A DNA stretch of 64,000 nucleotides, taken from Strigamia acuminata. Lineage: Eukaryota; Arthropoda; Chilopoda; Geophilomorpha; Linotaeniidae. Positions 46,101 through 58,372 of this stretch are shown one piece after another. The DNA is taken from NCBI GenBank assembly GCA_949358305.1, contig OX442324.1, forward strand, positions 4,470,001 to 4,534,000, given 5' to 3'. The notes under the pieces were generated by a model. It was not told where the DNA came from. It did no database searches and saw only the letters and a list, made by a program, of their open reading frames with translations. Made by a program: the position numbers and the translations under genes. The first letter of the stretch is position 1; each line of letters starts with the position of its first letter.

Positions 46101-47212
46101 TGTTTTTGTATTAATGTTGAGTTTTGAATTGTTTAAGAAGCTGTATATATATATATACATATAGATAAAAGGTTTTGGAAGATTTCACAATAAAAGGAAA
46201 TTTAAAAAAAGAAAAATCGACTTTTATTTTATTTTTAATAATACCAGCAGCCGTCAGAGGCAAAACAAATGAGATTCAAACTTACAAAATAATTCTGGTC
46301 CTGCATCGTTGGTTGCGAGGATTTGGGGGTGTTCTTTAGTAGGCCTACTTTCAAATAAATATCCCAGGAAGTCGCCAAAATAAAATAGGGCTACAGATAG
46401 ACCAAATCCCCAGTCTAATTTTCGCGTACGTCGATGACCATGTGGTTGGTGGAATTTGCAAAGCTCCGGCTCAGACAGCCATCGAAAATTTGGGTCCAAC
46501 CTTGGCCTCGCTATTCCCAGATAAATTCGGTGGATTATTTCGTCCGATCATGATCCCAAATACGGTTGGTGAAAACTGCTTTACCTCTGGTTCAGAGAGC
46601 CATAAATTTTTGGGGTCATACTGATGACCTCGCTGCTTGAGACATGCTGTTACCATACCAGATGCCATTGGTCGGAAGAGATATGAGGCTTCAATGACCA
46701 CATTTCTCTGTAGCGTTGCGTTGGGCTTTAATTCATACAGTTCAAGCTGTGGGGATTCTTTTTGCCCGACAAGGCTACATGGAATTTGCTTGTGTGGCTC
46801 CGGCCATGATGTTCATCAAGTTAGACAATCTGCCGCCTTGAGAAGATGTTTGACAATGTGGGTCACAAGAGAGACAATGTTAGCCTTGAAATAGATGGTC
46901 AAGTGATTAGAGAAAGGGACTGTTTATCACGTAGTTTGTAATTTTTATAAATAAAAGAAGTATTTGACAACCCCTAAATGAATTTAGTTGTTTTCACTCG
47001 TTTTTAATGGAGAGAACGTCCACATTTTGAGCTTAATTATTTGTCCGATGCGTAGTTTCGATGGTGGTCATTACTTCTTCCCGAAAACATTCGCACATCA
47101 GTTGGAAGGGCATCCTTCCTCTTCAACTGGCTGCTGTAATCTCAGGGCATTAGCATTTGATGTAAGATAGGGGAACAGAATGTTCTTGGATCATCCTTGA
47201 CGAGTAACTCTA
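46101..47212. other. spacer with SON downstream flank and decayed repeat
   Basis: 46101-46400 matches the flank after the other SON copies. 46400-47200 has short frames on both strands with no recognisable domain; it looks like a decayed repeat. Confidence 0.4.
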
Positions 47213-47605
47213 ATAAGCCTAGTTCACATGCTTGCGTTGCTGCATCAGCTTCAACGCGCAAGCATGAAGCACAATGCTCAAGCATGTGCCATCGTGCATT
47301 GTCAACACAGCAACGCACGACGCATGAAAGTTCACATGATCTTTGTTTAGACAAACAAAATGGCGCCTACTCGTTCAATACCGTTACCAATAGTTGAGTG
47401 GTTTTTGCGTAGAAGAGCAAGGCGGCGTCAGATGCAGATGTGCTTGCTCTTCATGTTATTTATCATGGAAGAAATGTCAAGGTCAGAGAGATCTTGGGTT
47501 CGTCCATCTTTGATGCGGAGAAAGCGAAGGAGTGACCATTATGTGGCGGTAATAATTTGTCATTTCGTGTTTGAGGATGAATTTGTGATGTTTTTTGTTG
47601 TAGGC
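47213..47605 (+). mobile_element. 5' fragment of a Harbinger/PIF-like DNA transposon
   Basis: The sequence starts AGCCTAGTTCACATGCTTGC, like a terminal repeat of this group. It is followed by an ATG frame (47360-47548, then a GTAATA donor) encoding RRRARRRQMQ and RSWVRPSLMRRKRRSDHY, which resembles the N-terminus of Harbinger transposases (WVRPW...RR). The DDE catalytic part is missing. It abuts the SON relic. Confidence 0.5.
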
Positions 47606-47627
47606 ACCAGATATGTTAAAAGTGACG

Positions 47628-47945
47628 CCCACCCGATTTGATTTTGATTCATGGCAGTGGCCGGGAACACACGGGCAATTTCCGTTTCAAACAATGGGCG
47701 ATTTAAATGATCCTGTGGTTGCAGGAATGGGTACGCAACCGGGTGACTGGAACTCCGGCGAGAACGCAGGATTGACATCTTCCGAAGAAGCTGCTTGCGA
47801 TAATGCGCATTTACCTTAAATGAAGGTTTTTGCTGGAAAAAAATCATGCCTTACCTAAACGGAAGTGGGGCCCACACGATTTCGTTTGTTTACGAGCAAT
47901 GAGATGTATTTCTCGTGTTTTATTTAGTTAATCCGATGTTTTTCT
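47628..47945 (+). pseudogene. SON relic (copy 4), fragments of the dsRBM and G-patch region
   Basis: Pieces matching SON are scrambled: CCCGATTTGATTTTGATTCA with GGCAGTGGCC (dsRBM), GGATTGACATCTTCCGAAGA (start of the dsRBM exon) and CGGAAGTGGGGCCCAC. There are frameshifts and deletions. The usual SON downstream flank follows (to about 48330). Confidence 0.75.
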
Positions 47946-48963
47946 GTTACCTTAATATTTGTGTATTAAAGTGTTGGAAGTAAAAAATATTTTCCAATAA
48001 AAAGAAATTTAAAATTTTATTTTTATGTTTTCTTTGCTGCAGAAGCAAAACAATGATATTCATAGAAGAGAGAGAGAGAGAGAGAGACAGAAAACTTTAT
48101 CAAATAATTTTGCTCTGCCTCGCGTTGGTTGCGAGGGTTTGGGGGGCGTGTTTCAAGATTATACGGCTTGTTCATAAACAAAACATGTTTCAAATGTATA
48201 TATCGTTTTTTCTTCTTCATATTTCAACTGTTGTTATTTCCAAACAACTCTTGAATTACATTTTATGCTGGAGAAGATCGAACATATTTTAACACGTTTT
48301 ATTACTACTTATGTTGTTTTTATTAGGGCAAATAGTGTCTTAAAAATTGAAACGAATATGAAGAATGTGAATGAAAAATGCGGAAACAAATGAAAACGAT
48401 GGAAATGGTTTTTGAACAAAAATAGTTAGATTTTAGAATTTTTTTTTTGTATAAGTTTTTGTACTTAGATTAGAAAATACATTTTAAAAAAATTCTTACT
48501 ATTTTCAATTTTTCATTGATTTAAAAAAAAAAAAAAACTTTCCATCTTTCCAAAAGATAAACATAGATAATAAAAACCAAAAACATTTTGAAATCATGAT
48601 TTGAAACAGTTTGTACACTTATTAAAGCCTAGGGGAAAAAAAAGAAACACTGCGAAATTGAAATTTATATGCGCGTCGAGAATTTCTTACGTCATTTCAC
48701 TTGCAAGATGACGTCATGAGTGAGCATTAAAAGCGAGTCACAAGTTGCGAACTACTCCCGTAGCCGTGAATCAATACAATTAATAAAAATCGTCGGGAGT
48801 TTTATTGCTTTAATTCAAGTGTTGGCCACATCGACCTTGATTTAGTCAAGATTCGTGTAAGTATTAAGAACTTATCGTGTTAGTGATTACTAATGCTGAT
48901 TACAGGGCGCAAGAGGTCTGACAACAGTTGGAGCAATCACGAGGGGTGGATTCGCCGGACAAC
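47946..48963 (+). promoter_or_regulatory. SON flank, then SNX3 promoter and 5' UTR intron
   Basis: A CRE (TGACGTCA) is at 48709-48716. A 5' UTR intron probably runs from GTAAGT near 48858 to TTACAG near 48905. No other gene seen. Confidence 0.45.
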
Positions 48964-49686
48964 ATGTCGAACGACGTTCAACCTTCAGATGCAACTCGCC
49001 GCCTTCACCCGAAGAAACAAACTTTAGACGATGCTTATGCAGCGCCCACGAATTTTCTGGAAATAGACGTTGTTAATCCTATTACACACGGCGTTGCTAA
49101 CAAGAGATATACCGACTATGAAGTACGAATGAAGGTAAATGCGAGAAAACGAATCAACTCGAAATGTTTGTCTTCCTTTTCATTTTCACTCGTTTGTTTT
49201 TTTTTCCCCCAGACAAATTTGCCAGTTTTCAAAGTGAAGGAATCGAGCGTTCGGCGTCGTTACAGCGATTTCGAGTGGCTGAGAAACGAATTGGAACGTG
49301 ACAGCAAAGTATTCGACTCGATTAATGTGTTGTGCGTTAATTTTTTTAATTTTGTACTCAGTTAGCATTTTAATTTGTGCAGATTGTTGTTCCACCGCTT
49401 CCTGGTAAAGCCTTAAAACGTCAACTCCCATTCCGAGGCGACGATGGAATCTACGAAGAAGATTTTATCGAAGATAGGAGAAAAGGTCTCGAACTTTTCG
49501 TTAATAAGTATGAAAATTGAAAGTTGAATAATAATGAAACAAAAAATGTGTATTCATTATTGATTTTTGTTTTCAAAAAGGATTGCTGGTCATCCATTAG
49601 CCCAGAACGAACGTTGTCTACACATGTTTTTGCAAGACCCTGTAATAGACAAGAATTACGTTCCGGGAAAAATTAGAAACACTTGA
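48964..49686 (+). CDS. SNX3: sorting nexin 3 (PX-domain endosomal sorting protein)
   Basis: Exons are 48964-49134, 49213-49308, 49383-49507 and 49581-49686, giving 165 aa (human SNX3 is 162). Almost the whole protein is a PX domain. The phosphoinositide-binding RRRYSDFEWL motif, the PPLPGKA loop and RRKGLELFVNKIAGHP helix are intact. SNX3 binds PI3P on early endosomes and acts with retromer in recycling of cargo such as Wntless. The start is the first ATG after the 5' UTR splice. Confidence 0.95.
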
Positions 49687-50612
49687 AAAGGATAGAATTG
49701 AATTCGCATCTGCAATTGCAGTTTGAAACTTTGCATTCCCATTTAAAAGTGCCTATAAAAGTACTCGTCTTACGTTTACCCCGCCCGAACATTTAATGAC
49801 CGGCGCCTAATTAATTAATTTCTCGTATTAATCTTCTTACTAATCATCCTAATTTTGTTTAATCCGTTTGAAATCGTTCAAAGTTTTTTGTAGAAAGGAT
49901 ATGTAGTACTTTTACAGGCACTGCTCCTACAGTATATATATATATCTATAATATATACATATACATATTTAATTAAAAGATTAAAAGGGCTTATCGTATT
50001 CAAAAATAAAGTTGGAAATATTTCCATTTCTGTTTGTTACAATATCAGACTCGCGAATCGCAAACATTTTGTTTAAAACGATACTAACATAAACATTTGT
50101 ATTCATACACTACTATCAGGCTGTTGTTAATTCAATAATAAATTTGTATATTACTTTCTAATTTTTAAGTGTTTATAAAAAAAAATACAAGGATTTAAAT
50201 ACTCAATAAAAAAAGTTGAAAATTGAAAGTACCAAAATGTTTTTTATATTATTTATTCAAACTAACAAGTTAATTTTTAATTGATTATTGTGGAAATTTA
50301 TTCAAATGGAGGCACAAATTATCGATGGCTCCAGCTGGCAATTTTTGTCGCAATTTTCGGATATAAGAAAATCAGCTTCGAAAACACTCAGTAGATGTCA
50401 CTTTGCTTCTATCCCACAATGCTTTTGATAAATCATTTGCTTTTGGTTTCCTGACTTCATTCCTATGACCCACAATTCCGTTGGTGGGTAGAATCAACCA
50501 ATCAACGAATAGCAGTAAGATCAAACCCAGATCAAACCATCGAAACCACTTCGCGCTATTTGTTTATATTGTTTATATTGTTGTATGCTGTTGTTGCAAC
50601 TTTCCACGAGGC
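49687..50612. other. SNX3 3' UTR and RMI1 upstream region
   Basis: AATAAA motifs occur at about 50005 and 50206. No coding region seen. Confidence 0.45.
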
Positions 50613-52825
50613 ATGTCTCATGATGTAAATAATTTGAAGTCGTGGTTGAAAAGTACTCATCAAGTCAATGTTACACACGAATGGTTGCGACAGGTTGTTG
50701 GCGAGATTCATTCAGAAGTATGGGTTTACTAATATTAGGATTTGCATTTACTAATTTATATTTATTTATTTAATAAAAATTTAGTTTCGAAATTGTCCCG
50801 TGAGTCGTATTCAAGCCGAAGTGTGGAAGAAATGGTTATCTACGGATTTACACATTTGTCCAAATTCTTGTTTACCTAAAGATTTGCAAAGCAAGATCAG
50901 ACAAGTTGTTAGTGGAAATTTTGTTCTGCAGGTAACCATATTTTTTATTTATTTATTATTATTATTTTTTTTTAGAAATTAAATTCATTTAACTTTAACC
51001 TATGTTATAAATGTTTTTCAGATTGATGAAATAAGGGATATCAGTCAACCCTGTTATTCCCAGTTGATGAAAATTACAAATCAAGACGAACAGAATCTCG
51101 ATTCGGACGAGAAGTCGAAAGAACCCATTGTAAATGACACATTTTCTATTGTTTTTCTATTTTCTATTGTGCAATGGCTCATTTTTGCTTTCTGTTTTTA
51201 GAGGAAAGAAAAAACCAGTCGTGTTTTAAAATTGAATTTAAGTGATGGAGTTGAAAATGTATTCGGAATGGAATACAAACCGATTTCGTTTTTAAACAAT
51301 TTGATAACTCCCGGATCAAAAATCTGTCTGCACGGTCATTTCATTTGCAGATTAGGGACGTTTCTTTTAACCCAAGAAAATGTCCGCTTTCTAGGAGGCG
51401 GTGTAGAGACGCTGAAAGAAGAAAATACCCAGGACAAAGTATTAGCCAGAGTCTTGTAAGATTATTTTCAATCGAATTGAAAAAGAACAAAATCAAATTT
51501 TTAATTTGAATTAATTTTTTTTTTCACTTTTAGGGGAAATGATGCAATTTTGTTGAAGTTAAGTTCTAATAACACAATAAATATACAAAATATAAATGTT
51601 AATGCAAATTTTGAACCAAATGATGGTAAATTTATTAAATACATACATATTTTTAAAATTAATTTATTGCTGTATTTAAAATTTTTATTTTTCTAGTTTT
51701 TGATGATATTGATCTTGAAGAAGTCGACAGACTGGAAAATCTTGCCCTTCATAACGTTACAAATTCAGCACCTGCGAGAAGAAATAATGAATTAAATAAT
51801 GAATTGAACAATAATAATGAAAATGATGGTAATTTAAATTTATTGATTAAATTCTTCAATTCCTAAATCACTATAATGATTTTATTCTCCAGATTTTGAT
51901 GATGACTTTATTGATTTGGACGAAATAGATCGGTTGGAAAGGCTCGCTCTGGAAAACGATGCAAAATCCACACAAGCACAATCTTCGAATCCAAAGAACC
52001 CGATCTGCTTCAGTGCCGACAAACGTAAAACTCCGCCATCATCATCAAGCGCTATAAATAGTGATTTAATGAACGATTTATGGAACGATGGTTTCGAAGA
52101 CGATCTAGATTTTGACGACTTTGTCGTTACGCCACAAGCTAAATTTCTTTCGCCGCCGACCAAAAAACCGTGCCGACAAATACCTTCGTTAAAATTAAAA
52201 CGGAATATTTTTAAAAACTCTTCTCGATTACCGTTTGCATATCTCAAAAACGTTTTAAAAGTTCCAGTTTCTAGAAGGAACAAAAACCACACAGTGAAAG
52301 GATTTTTTATGACTTTAACCACAGCTTTAGATCACAATTGTGAAACTAAATGGACTCTTGAAGCTCTTATAAATGATGGCACGGCATCGTTAGATGTCGT
52401 TTTAGATAACCAAGTAAACATTAAATACCGGATGCATCAAATTTATCTTATTCCATTTTTTTTTGTTTGTTTAGGTTTTAGAAGATTTGATTGGATTCAA
52501 AGCAAATGAAATACGCAATTTAAGTCGTAGAGCAAAATATGATCTTGAAATTCGTAGAAAACTAGACAATGTATGAAATGAATGCGATTTTTAATATTTA
52601 ATAAAAAAAAAATTAATATTTTTATTTTTTATTATTATTTTTATTTTTTAGGGTTTTGAAAATTGTAAAACAACCATAACAAATTTCACCGGTCTCATTG
52701 ACCTAGAATTTTCTGCACTGGGTGAAGCGTCAGTTACAAAAATTCGTGATTTAACTGAGGATGATGTTGGGTTAATCGATTTAGCTGTGGATGACTCAAT
52801 TTTACCAGCTGAGTTTCAAAAATGA
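50613..52825 (+). CDS. RMI1: RecQ-mediated genome instability protein 1
   Basis: Nine exons (50613-50717, 50785-50931, 51022-51129, 51202-51455, 51534-51625, 51697-51828, 51893-52413, 52475-52570, 52652-52825) give 542 aa. The N-terminal helical region (LKSWLKSTHQVNV, HEWLRQVVGEI) and the following OB-fold (VLKLNLSDGVENVFGMEY, KICLHGHF) are typical RMI1 features. A C-terminal OB fold (VKGFFMTLTTALDH to the end) follows an acidic linker. RMI1 supports the BLM-topoisomerase III-alpha dissolvasome. The linker contains two similar acidic exon starts: FDDIDLEEVDRLENLAL and FDDDFIDLDEIDRLERLAL. Confidence 0.92.
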
Positions 52826-53577
52826 GTTGAATTAATCGTTTGTTGTTATAATCAATTAATAATGATCTTGAAATGAGCTCAATTATTTTTTTCGTTCCTA
52901 TTTGCTACATTTTTAACATCTATTGAGGTCATTTTTATCGTTTACCATATATGGAAAACTGAATGTTTATTCTAAATAGGTGAAATCATTTTTTTTGATC
53001 GTCTTAATGGTTTCATTGACATAAGCGAAGTGAATGTTTTATTTTTTTTTAAATTTTTTTTAAAATGTAATTTAATAAAATGTTATGAAACCAAAATAAA
53101 TTAATTATTCAATGAGATAATGACGTCATTTTTCCATTATTTTTATTTTAAAAATATTAAATTTCACTACTGTCTTGAATTTTTATCTTCCATTGTTGAT
53201 TTTTATTTTTAATTTTTAACTTTTAATCTCAAAATTTCTTTGTATTTACAGAAACTTTTTTTTCGGTCAAAAAATTAATTACAATCCCATATAAAGAAAT
53301 AACCATCAAACGTGACACAGTGAAATGCTAATGAGTTCCCAGAGATAAAAACGAAGCAACTGTTGGCCCCACCCCGCCATTAAAAAAAAAAGAAATGACG
53401 TCATGGAATAACAGCATTTAATGTGCCAATCAGTTAGCAATGATGTAATGGAGGCGGAGTTATAATACAGGGAGAAGTATCTGAAAATTGGTCACTCTTC
53501 GCCGCACTTTATAGAGCTGAAGCTTCACTTAAACCTGAGTCAAAAAATCCAGAGAATTTCACATCTGAGCTGTCATT
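52826..53577 (+). promoter_or_regulatory. intergenic and transgelin promoter
   Basis: Perfect CRE sites (TGACGTCA) lie at 53121-53128 and 53396-53403, a CCAAT at 53426-53430 and a TATA-like TATAATA at 53461-53467, 117 bp before the ATG. No gene seen. Confidence 0.55.
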
Positions 53578-55728
53578 ATGGCCAGCAGAGCAACAAAGTC
53601 CGGTTTAGCTGCTGAAGCACACCAAAAGGTAAATATTTTAACGAAACAGATGAGTTTAGAAGATAAAAAAATGTTGGCAGGTGGTTGGCTTGCCATTGCC
53701 ATCTGCAATTATTTTTAAAAATATATTATATTCTTTTCATTACATATATATATTATTATTATTATATGTTTATTTAATAAGAGATTATTCCTAATTAAAA
53801 TTCTTAATATTTATTTGCACATGCGAAGAATTTTAATGATTCGTTTTGTTTTTATGTGACCATGAATTCTGTTTTATTGTGCATAACTACGTAATTTATT
53901 ACTTTTTGAATCTAAAAAAAATGCAATAACCGTTTAGAATGTTTTAATAACCTTTTATATAAATAGGTATAAAGGAAAACAAATGTGTAAAGGATGTCCG
54001 ACATTTAAAATGTGGAATATTCTTCCTGTTTATTTCCTTTACATATACCGGTATATATAATTTGAAATGGAAAGAGCAATTTGGAAATCCATTTTGTAAC
54101 CGCTATTTGAGGGCGTGATGTAATCAATTTGTCATAACTTGGAAAAATAAACAGAGAAAAAAACCTCCATATTTGGATATACTCTCAGCATTTTTAAAAA
54201 CGGTTTTTTTTTTCTTCTAAGAGAAACTGTGAAAGTGAACCAGGGCATCAGATAACATTAATGTTGTTTAATGTAGGATGAAAGAGTTGGTGTCAGATTT
54301 TTATTTAAAGTTTTTTATTTTAACTATTTTTTTATTTTTTTTATTTTTTTTTATTTTTTTAAAATAATAATTTTTTTATTTAATTAAAATAATAATTTTT
54401 TTTTTTCAAAAAAACTTGACTCACATTAATTAAAAGAAATATTTTATCAATTTTTCAAAAAAAAAAGAAATTAACTTTGGACTTGGTTCTTCCAACTGTC
54501 AAAAGTGACATCACAAATCTAAAGAGTAAATGACCATACATTCCTATTTAATGACCTAAGTTAAGTAAGTAATGTACTTTGAACATACAACCATATTTCC
54601 TGTTCCACTTAGAAAAAAAAAATGAAAATTTAACAGGAAATTTTATTTATTTATTGAAGGTTTCGCTGTAATGAAAGGTTCTCCTTTTTTAGGAAGAGAA
54701 CATTAAAATCTTTGTGTTATATCAATTTTTCTGTAAACAGTTTACATTACCAAGATGGCTAATTAACTTTCAAGATTTTTTTTTTAAATCTTAAAGAAAT
54801 AACTTGTATGGATGTACAAAAGACGTGTGCAGGACTGCAGGTGGGATTGCTTAAGAATTACAAGTGTAAACTTGAAGGTTGTTCAAGATCATGTAACTGG
54901 TTTGACTGCATACATTTGAAATTTATCTTTTTGTTTTTTTTTATCTGAAAAATTACTGATGTTTGATTTTTGTCTGAGATAATGTCTGTCAATTTATGTC
55001 TACAATCTATTTTAAATATATTAAAAATGTGTGAGTTATTTAAATTAAATTAAATTAATTTTTTTTCAGGTTCAGGCTAAGTACAGCCCTGAGCATGCAA
55101 GCGAAGCCCTCCATTGGATTAATTTGGTTACTGGAGATAATCTCGATACCTCTGGAGACATGGATAACTTCTATGAAATCCTGAAAAATGGACAATTACT
55201 CTGCAAGTAAGAATCGCATTTTGTTTTGTCGACATTTTAATTTTTTTTAATTTTTTTAAAATTAAAATTTAATCAAATTTAAACAGATTAGTGAACGAAC
55301 TGAAGCCGAATTCTGTGAAGAAGATCCAAACCAGTGGAATGGCTTTCAAGTGCATGGAGAACATCAATGCTTTTTTGGAAGCGGCCATTGCTCTTGGTGT
55401 TCCATCCCAAGAAACTTTCCAAACGGTTGATTTATGGGAGAAGCAAAACTTAAATGCTGTTGTCATTTGTTTGCAATCATTGGGAAGAAAGGTATGTTTA
55501 AAGTGGCTCGTAAATTCAACAAATTCTAAATGTTAATTAAATTTATGATGATTTTAGGGTGCTAATTTTGGGAAACCAAGCATCGGTCCTAAGGAAGCGG
55601 ACAAAAATGTTCGCAACTTCAGTGACGAGCAATTACGTGCCAGTGAGGGAGTCATCAATTTGCAATATGGAAGCAACAAGGGTGCTACTCAAAGCGGGAT
55701 CAATTTTGGCAACACACGACACATGTAA
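53578..55728 (+). CDS. transgelin / muscle protein 20-like calponin-family protein
   Basis: Exons are 53578-53628, 55070-55206, 55287-55491 and 55558-55728, giving 187 aa. A calponin-homology domain fills most of the protein (ALHWINLVTGDNL, NGQLLCKLVNEL, FQTVDLWEKQNLNAVVICL). One calponin-like repeat lies at the C-terminus (GVINLQYGSNKGATQSG). Members bind and bundle actin in muscle. Intron 1 is long (1441 bp) and includes a perfect CArG box (CCATATTTGG, 54167-54176), a possible SRF site as in muscle genes. Confidence 0.93.
54167..54176. promoter_or_regulatory. candidate CArG box (SRF site) in intron 1
   Basis: CCATATTTGG fits CC(A/T)6GG exactly. It could occur by chance in AT-rich DNA; the muscle-type host gene makes it worth noting. 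Confidence 0.3.
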
Positions 55729-55958
55729 AAAATGCGCGCGAGAAAGGAAAAAAAATATTTTTTTTTTCATGTTGAGTACTTATACATCGTTAATGTACGA
55801 AAATATTCCATTTTTTATATTTAAAAAAAAATTATAAATTTCTACGAAATCTGTTAAAAACATAATAAAAAAACTGACAATAAATTGATATTTGAATTGC
55901 ATTTTTATCAACTGTCTGTACATTTTTTTTTAAATTAGAATATCTAATATTTATACAA

Positions 55959-56481
55959 TTAAAATGGTTTTGAAGTTATTTCTAAAACGTATGGCTTGAA
56001 GAGCTGTTTTTTATTCTTCTTTCCTTCTACCAGAAGCTCTGCAACATCTTTGCGATAAGCTGGAGGGAGCAGTTCTTCCTCTAGAGTGCAAATATTCGGC
56101 TGCGGCTCGGACTGCAAAACTATTGACGGTCTTATAATGTCGATATCACGGTCGTAGAAATCCATGTAATGCTCGATTGCAGTTGGCGCGGCTTGGAAAT
56201 GGTATAGAAAATAACTGAAACACATGGAATAAAAAATTTAAAAATAAGTACAATGAAAAGAATTAAATAGTTGTTGCCAATTTTAATGTCATTTACCTTC
56301 CTTTCACGTGACTTTTGCCGCCACTTCGCATTTTATAAGGCAATGTCTTTGAGCCCATGTTTTCTAGTTTCGTTAACACGGCACCTTTCGTCCATAACGT
56401 TTCCGCTGTTCGTTTGATGGCAGCTACTAGTTCGGGCCTTTTTATTGACTTAAAAATGACCATCAACTCGTAACTCGGCAT
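55959..56481 (-). CDS. MRPS6: mitochondrial small-subunit ribosomal protein bS6m
   Basis: Exons are 56297-56481 and 55959-56214, giving 146 aa. The protein begins MPSYELMVIFKSIKRPELV and continues with TKLENMGSKTLPYKMR, the typical S6 beta-alpha fold. The C-terminal extension (EEELLPPAYRKDVAELL) is as in animal mitochondrial S6. It lies head-to-head with the ATP5PO gene, 184 bp apart. Confidence 0.93.
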
Positions 56482-56665
56482 GGTGTTTTGATTTAACAGA
56501 CGAGGCCTACTATGTACACTAATAGTTTTCTTAGCTGTCGTTAGAGGCCGTGTTGCACAGGCAATAGTGGTAGAATGAGTATAGAATTGTGGGTAAAAAT
56601 CGCGAGACAGTATACGACAGCGTGGCATTGTGGGAAAATTCACCACGGTCCACGGTGTCAAAGTC
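56482..56665. promoter_or_regulatory. bidirectional promoter between MRPS6 and ATP5PO
   Basis: Only 184 bp separate the two divergent start codons, so both nuclear genes for mitochondrial proteins must share this interval for their promoters and 5' UTRs. No TATA box is evident, as usual for such promoters. Confidence 0.75.
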
Positions 56666-58106
56666 ATGGCGGCTTCTCAGCTCTTTCTGCAGTTGGTTTG
56701 TAAACTATTTTCTAAAGTTTTACTATGTTTTATTGTTGTAAAGGTATGTTAGAGTAACAAATTACTTCTTTACCATTTCAGGGAAGACATTTTAGCACAT
56801 CAGTTGCTGTAAATGGAAAATTAGTGGTGGTAATTTACTAAGATAACTACCGTTGTTCAGAGGAGTAGGCCTAACAGATTTCTAACCTAAATCTAGCCTC
56901 CTCTAGCTGTTTTTGGAACAGATGGACGATATGCAAATGCACTGTACTCAGCTGCACACAAGGAGAAGAAGCTGGACGTAGTCGAAAAGGAATTGCTGGG
57001 ATTCCAAGTATTTTTAATGAAATTTTGGCACGCGTTGCAATTAATTTTACATTAATTTTGTCCACTTATTTCTTTGTGTAGAAACTGCTGAAGCAGGATA
57101 AGAAATTTGTTGATTTTATCCTCAATCCTATTATTAAGAAACAAACCAAGAAAGGTAAACTGAGGAGAGAAAGAAATTAAACAATTTAAATTTTGTAAAA
57201 AATATGTAATTTTTATTTTAGAGGTTTTGAAAAGCGTTTCGAAAAAACAAGGCGTTTGTAACCTGACGGAGAATCTTTGTGGTAGGTTTACAAAGATTTT
57301 GGATTGAAAAAAAAGCATCAATAAAACCACTTGGATTCATTTATTGTGTTCAAGTTAAAATCGGATGCAAAATCAATTAAGATTATCCAAATTTTTTTGT
57401 TCTGTGACTTAAAAAAATATTTCAAATCTTAAACATTTTTATTTTAATGTTATTAAAGAAAAGAGAAAAACTATTAATGATTTTTTTTAAATTTATTTTT
57501 GTATAGACGTTTTAGCTGAAAATGGACGCCTGGGCAAACTGTCTGCAATTATTGGCACTTATTTGAGACTAATGGCTGCGCACAGGGGTGATGTTGTATG
57601 CGAAATAATCAGTGCAAAGGTATACAATAATGAAAATGTGCATTATAAAAGCATCAGTTTTAACATTTAAACAAACTTGGATCTTTTTCTGATTCAAGAT
57701 AAAACTCTGATGCAAAAATAATTTAAGATTTTCCAATTTTTTATGTTATATAACATAAAAATATTTCACATCTTAGACATTTTAAAACTCTAAAATATAT
57801 TTATTTATTCGTTTATTTATTTTGTTTTTAAATCTGTTTTGCCAGCCATTGGACGAAGCAACAAAAACTGAAATCAATTCTGCTTTGCAAGGATTTTTGA
57901 AGAAAGGAGAAACGATTAAAGTTTCAACCAAAGTAATTCATTTTTATTACGAAAATAAATTTGCAAATTTTAATGTTTGATTGTTTCTGTAGGTTGATCC
58001 CAGTTTGATAGGCGGCTTGGTTGTAAGCATTGGAGACAAATACGTAGACATGTCATTGGCCAGCAAAGTGAAATTGTACAGCACTCTACTTCAAGCTCCG
58101 GTGTAA
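56666..58106 (+). CDS. ATP5PO: ATP synthase peripheral stalk subunit OSCP
   Basis: Eight exons (56666-56695, 56782-56829, 56897-57007, 57082-57154, 57222-57281, 57507-57619, 57846-57932, 57993-58106) give 211 aa. After a mitochondrial presequence comes [23 protein letters not shown] and [16 protein letters not shown], all hallmark OSCP blocks. The subunit joins the F1 head to the peripheral stalk. The exon 3 acceptor was placed at 56896 rather than 56906, because this keeps frame and restores the conserved Pro-Pro. Confidence 0.95.
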
Positions 58107-58372
58107 TTTTGTTTATAAATCTTTCAAAGGTTAATAATTTGTTAGTTTATGGCGTGTTAATAGAAAATATTGAAAATAAATGACTGTAGATTATGAATAG
58201 ATGTAAAAATAACTCCGAAGTGATTTATTAGGTGAATAAAATGTAGGTGAACTTGAAAAATAACTTCTGATTTCATTGAAAACTGCGAAAACACAAAAAT
58301 ACCAGAATAAATTGATGGAAACAAATTAATAGCTTTTGTCGTTAGGTGGAGCTGTTTGCAGAGGGATGCAAC

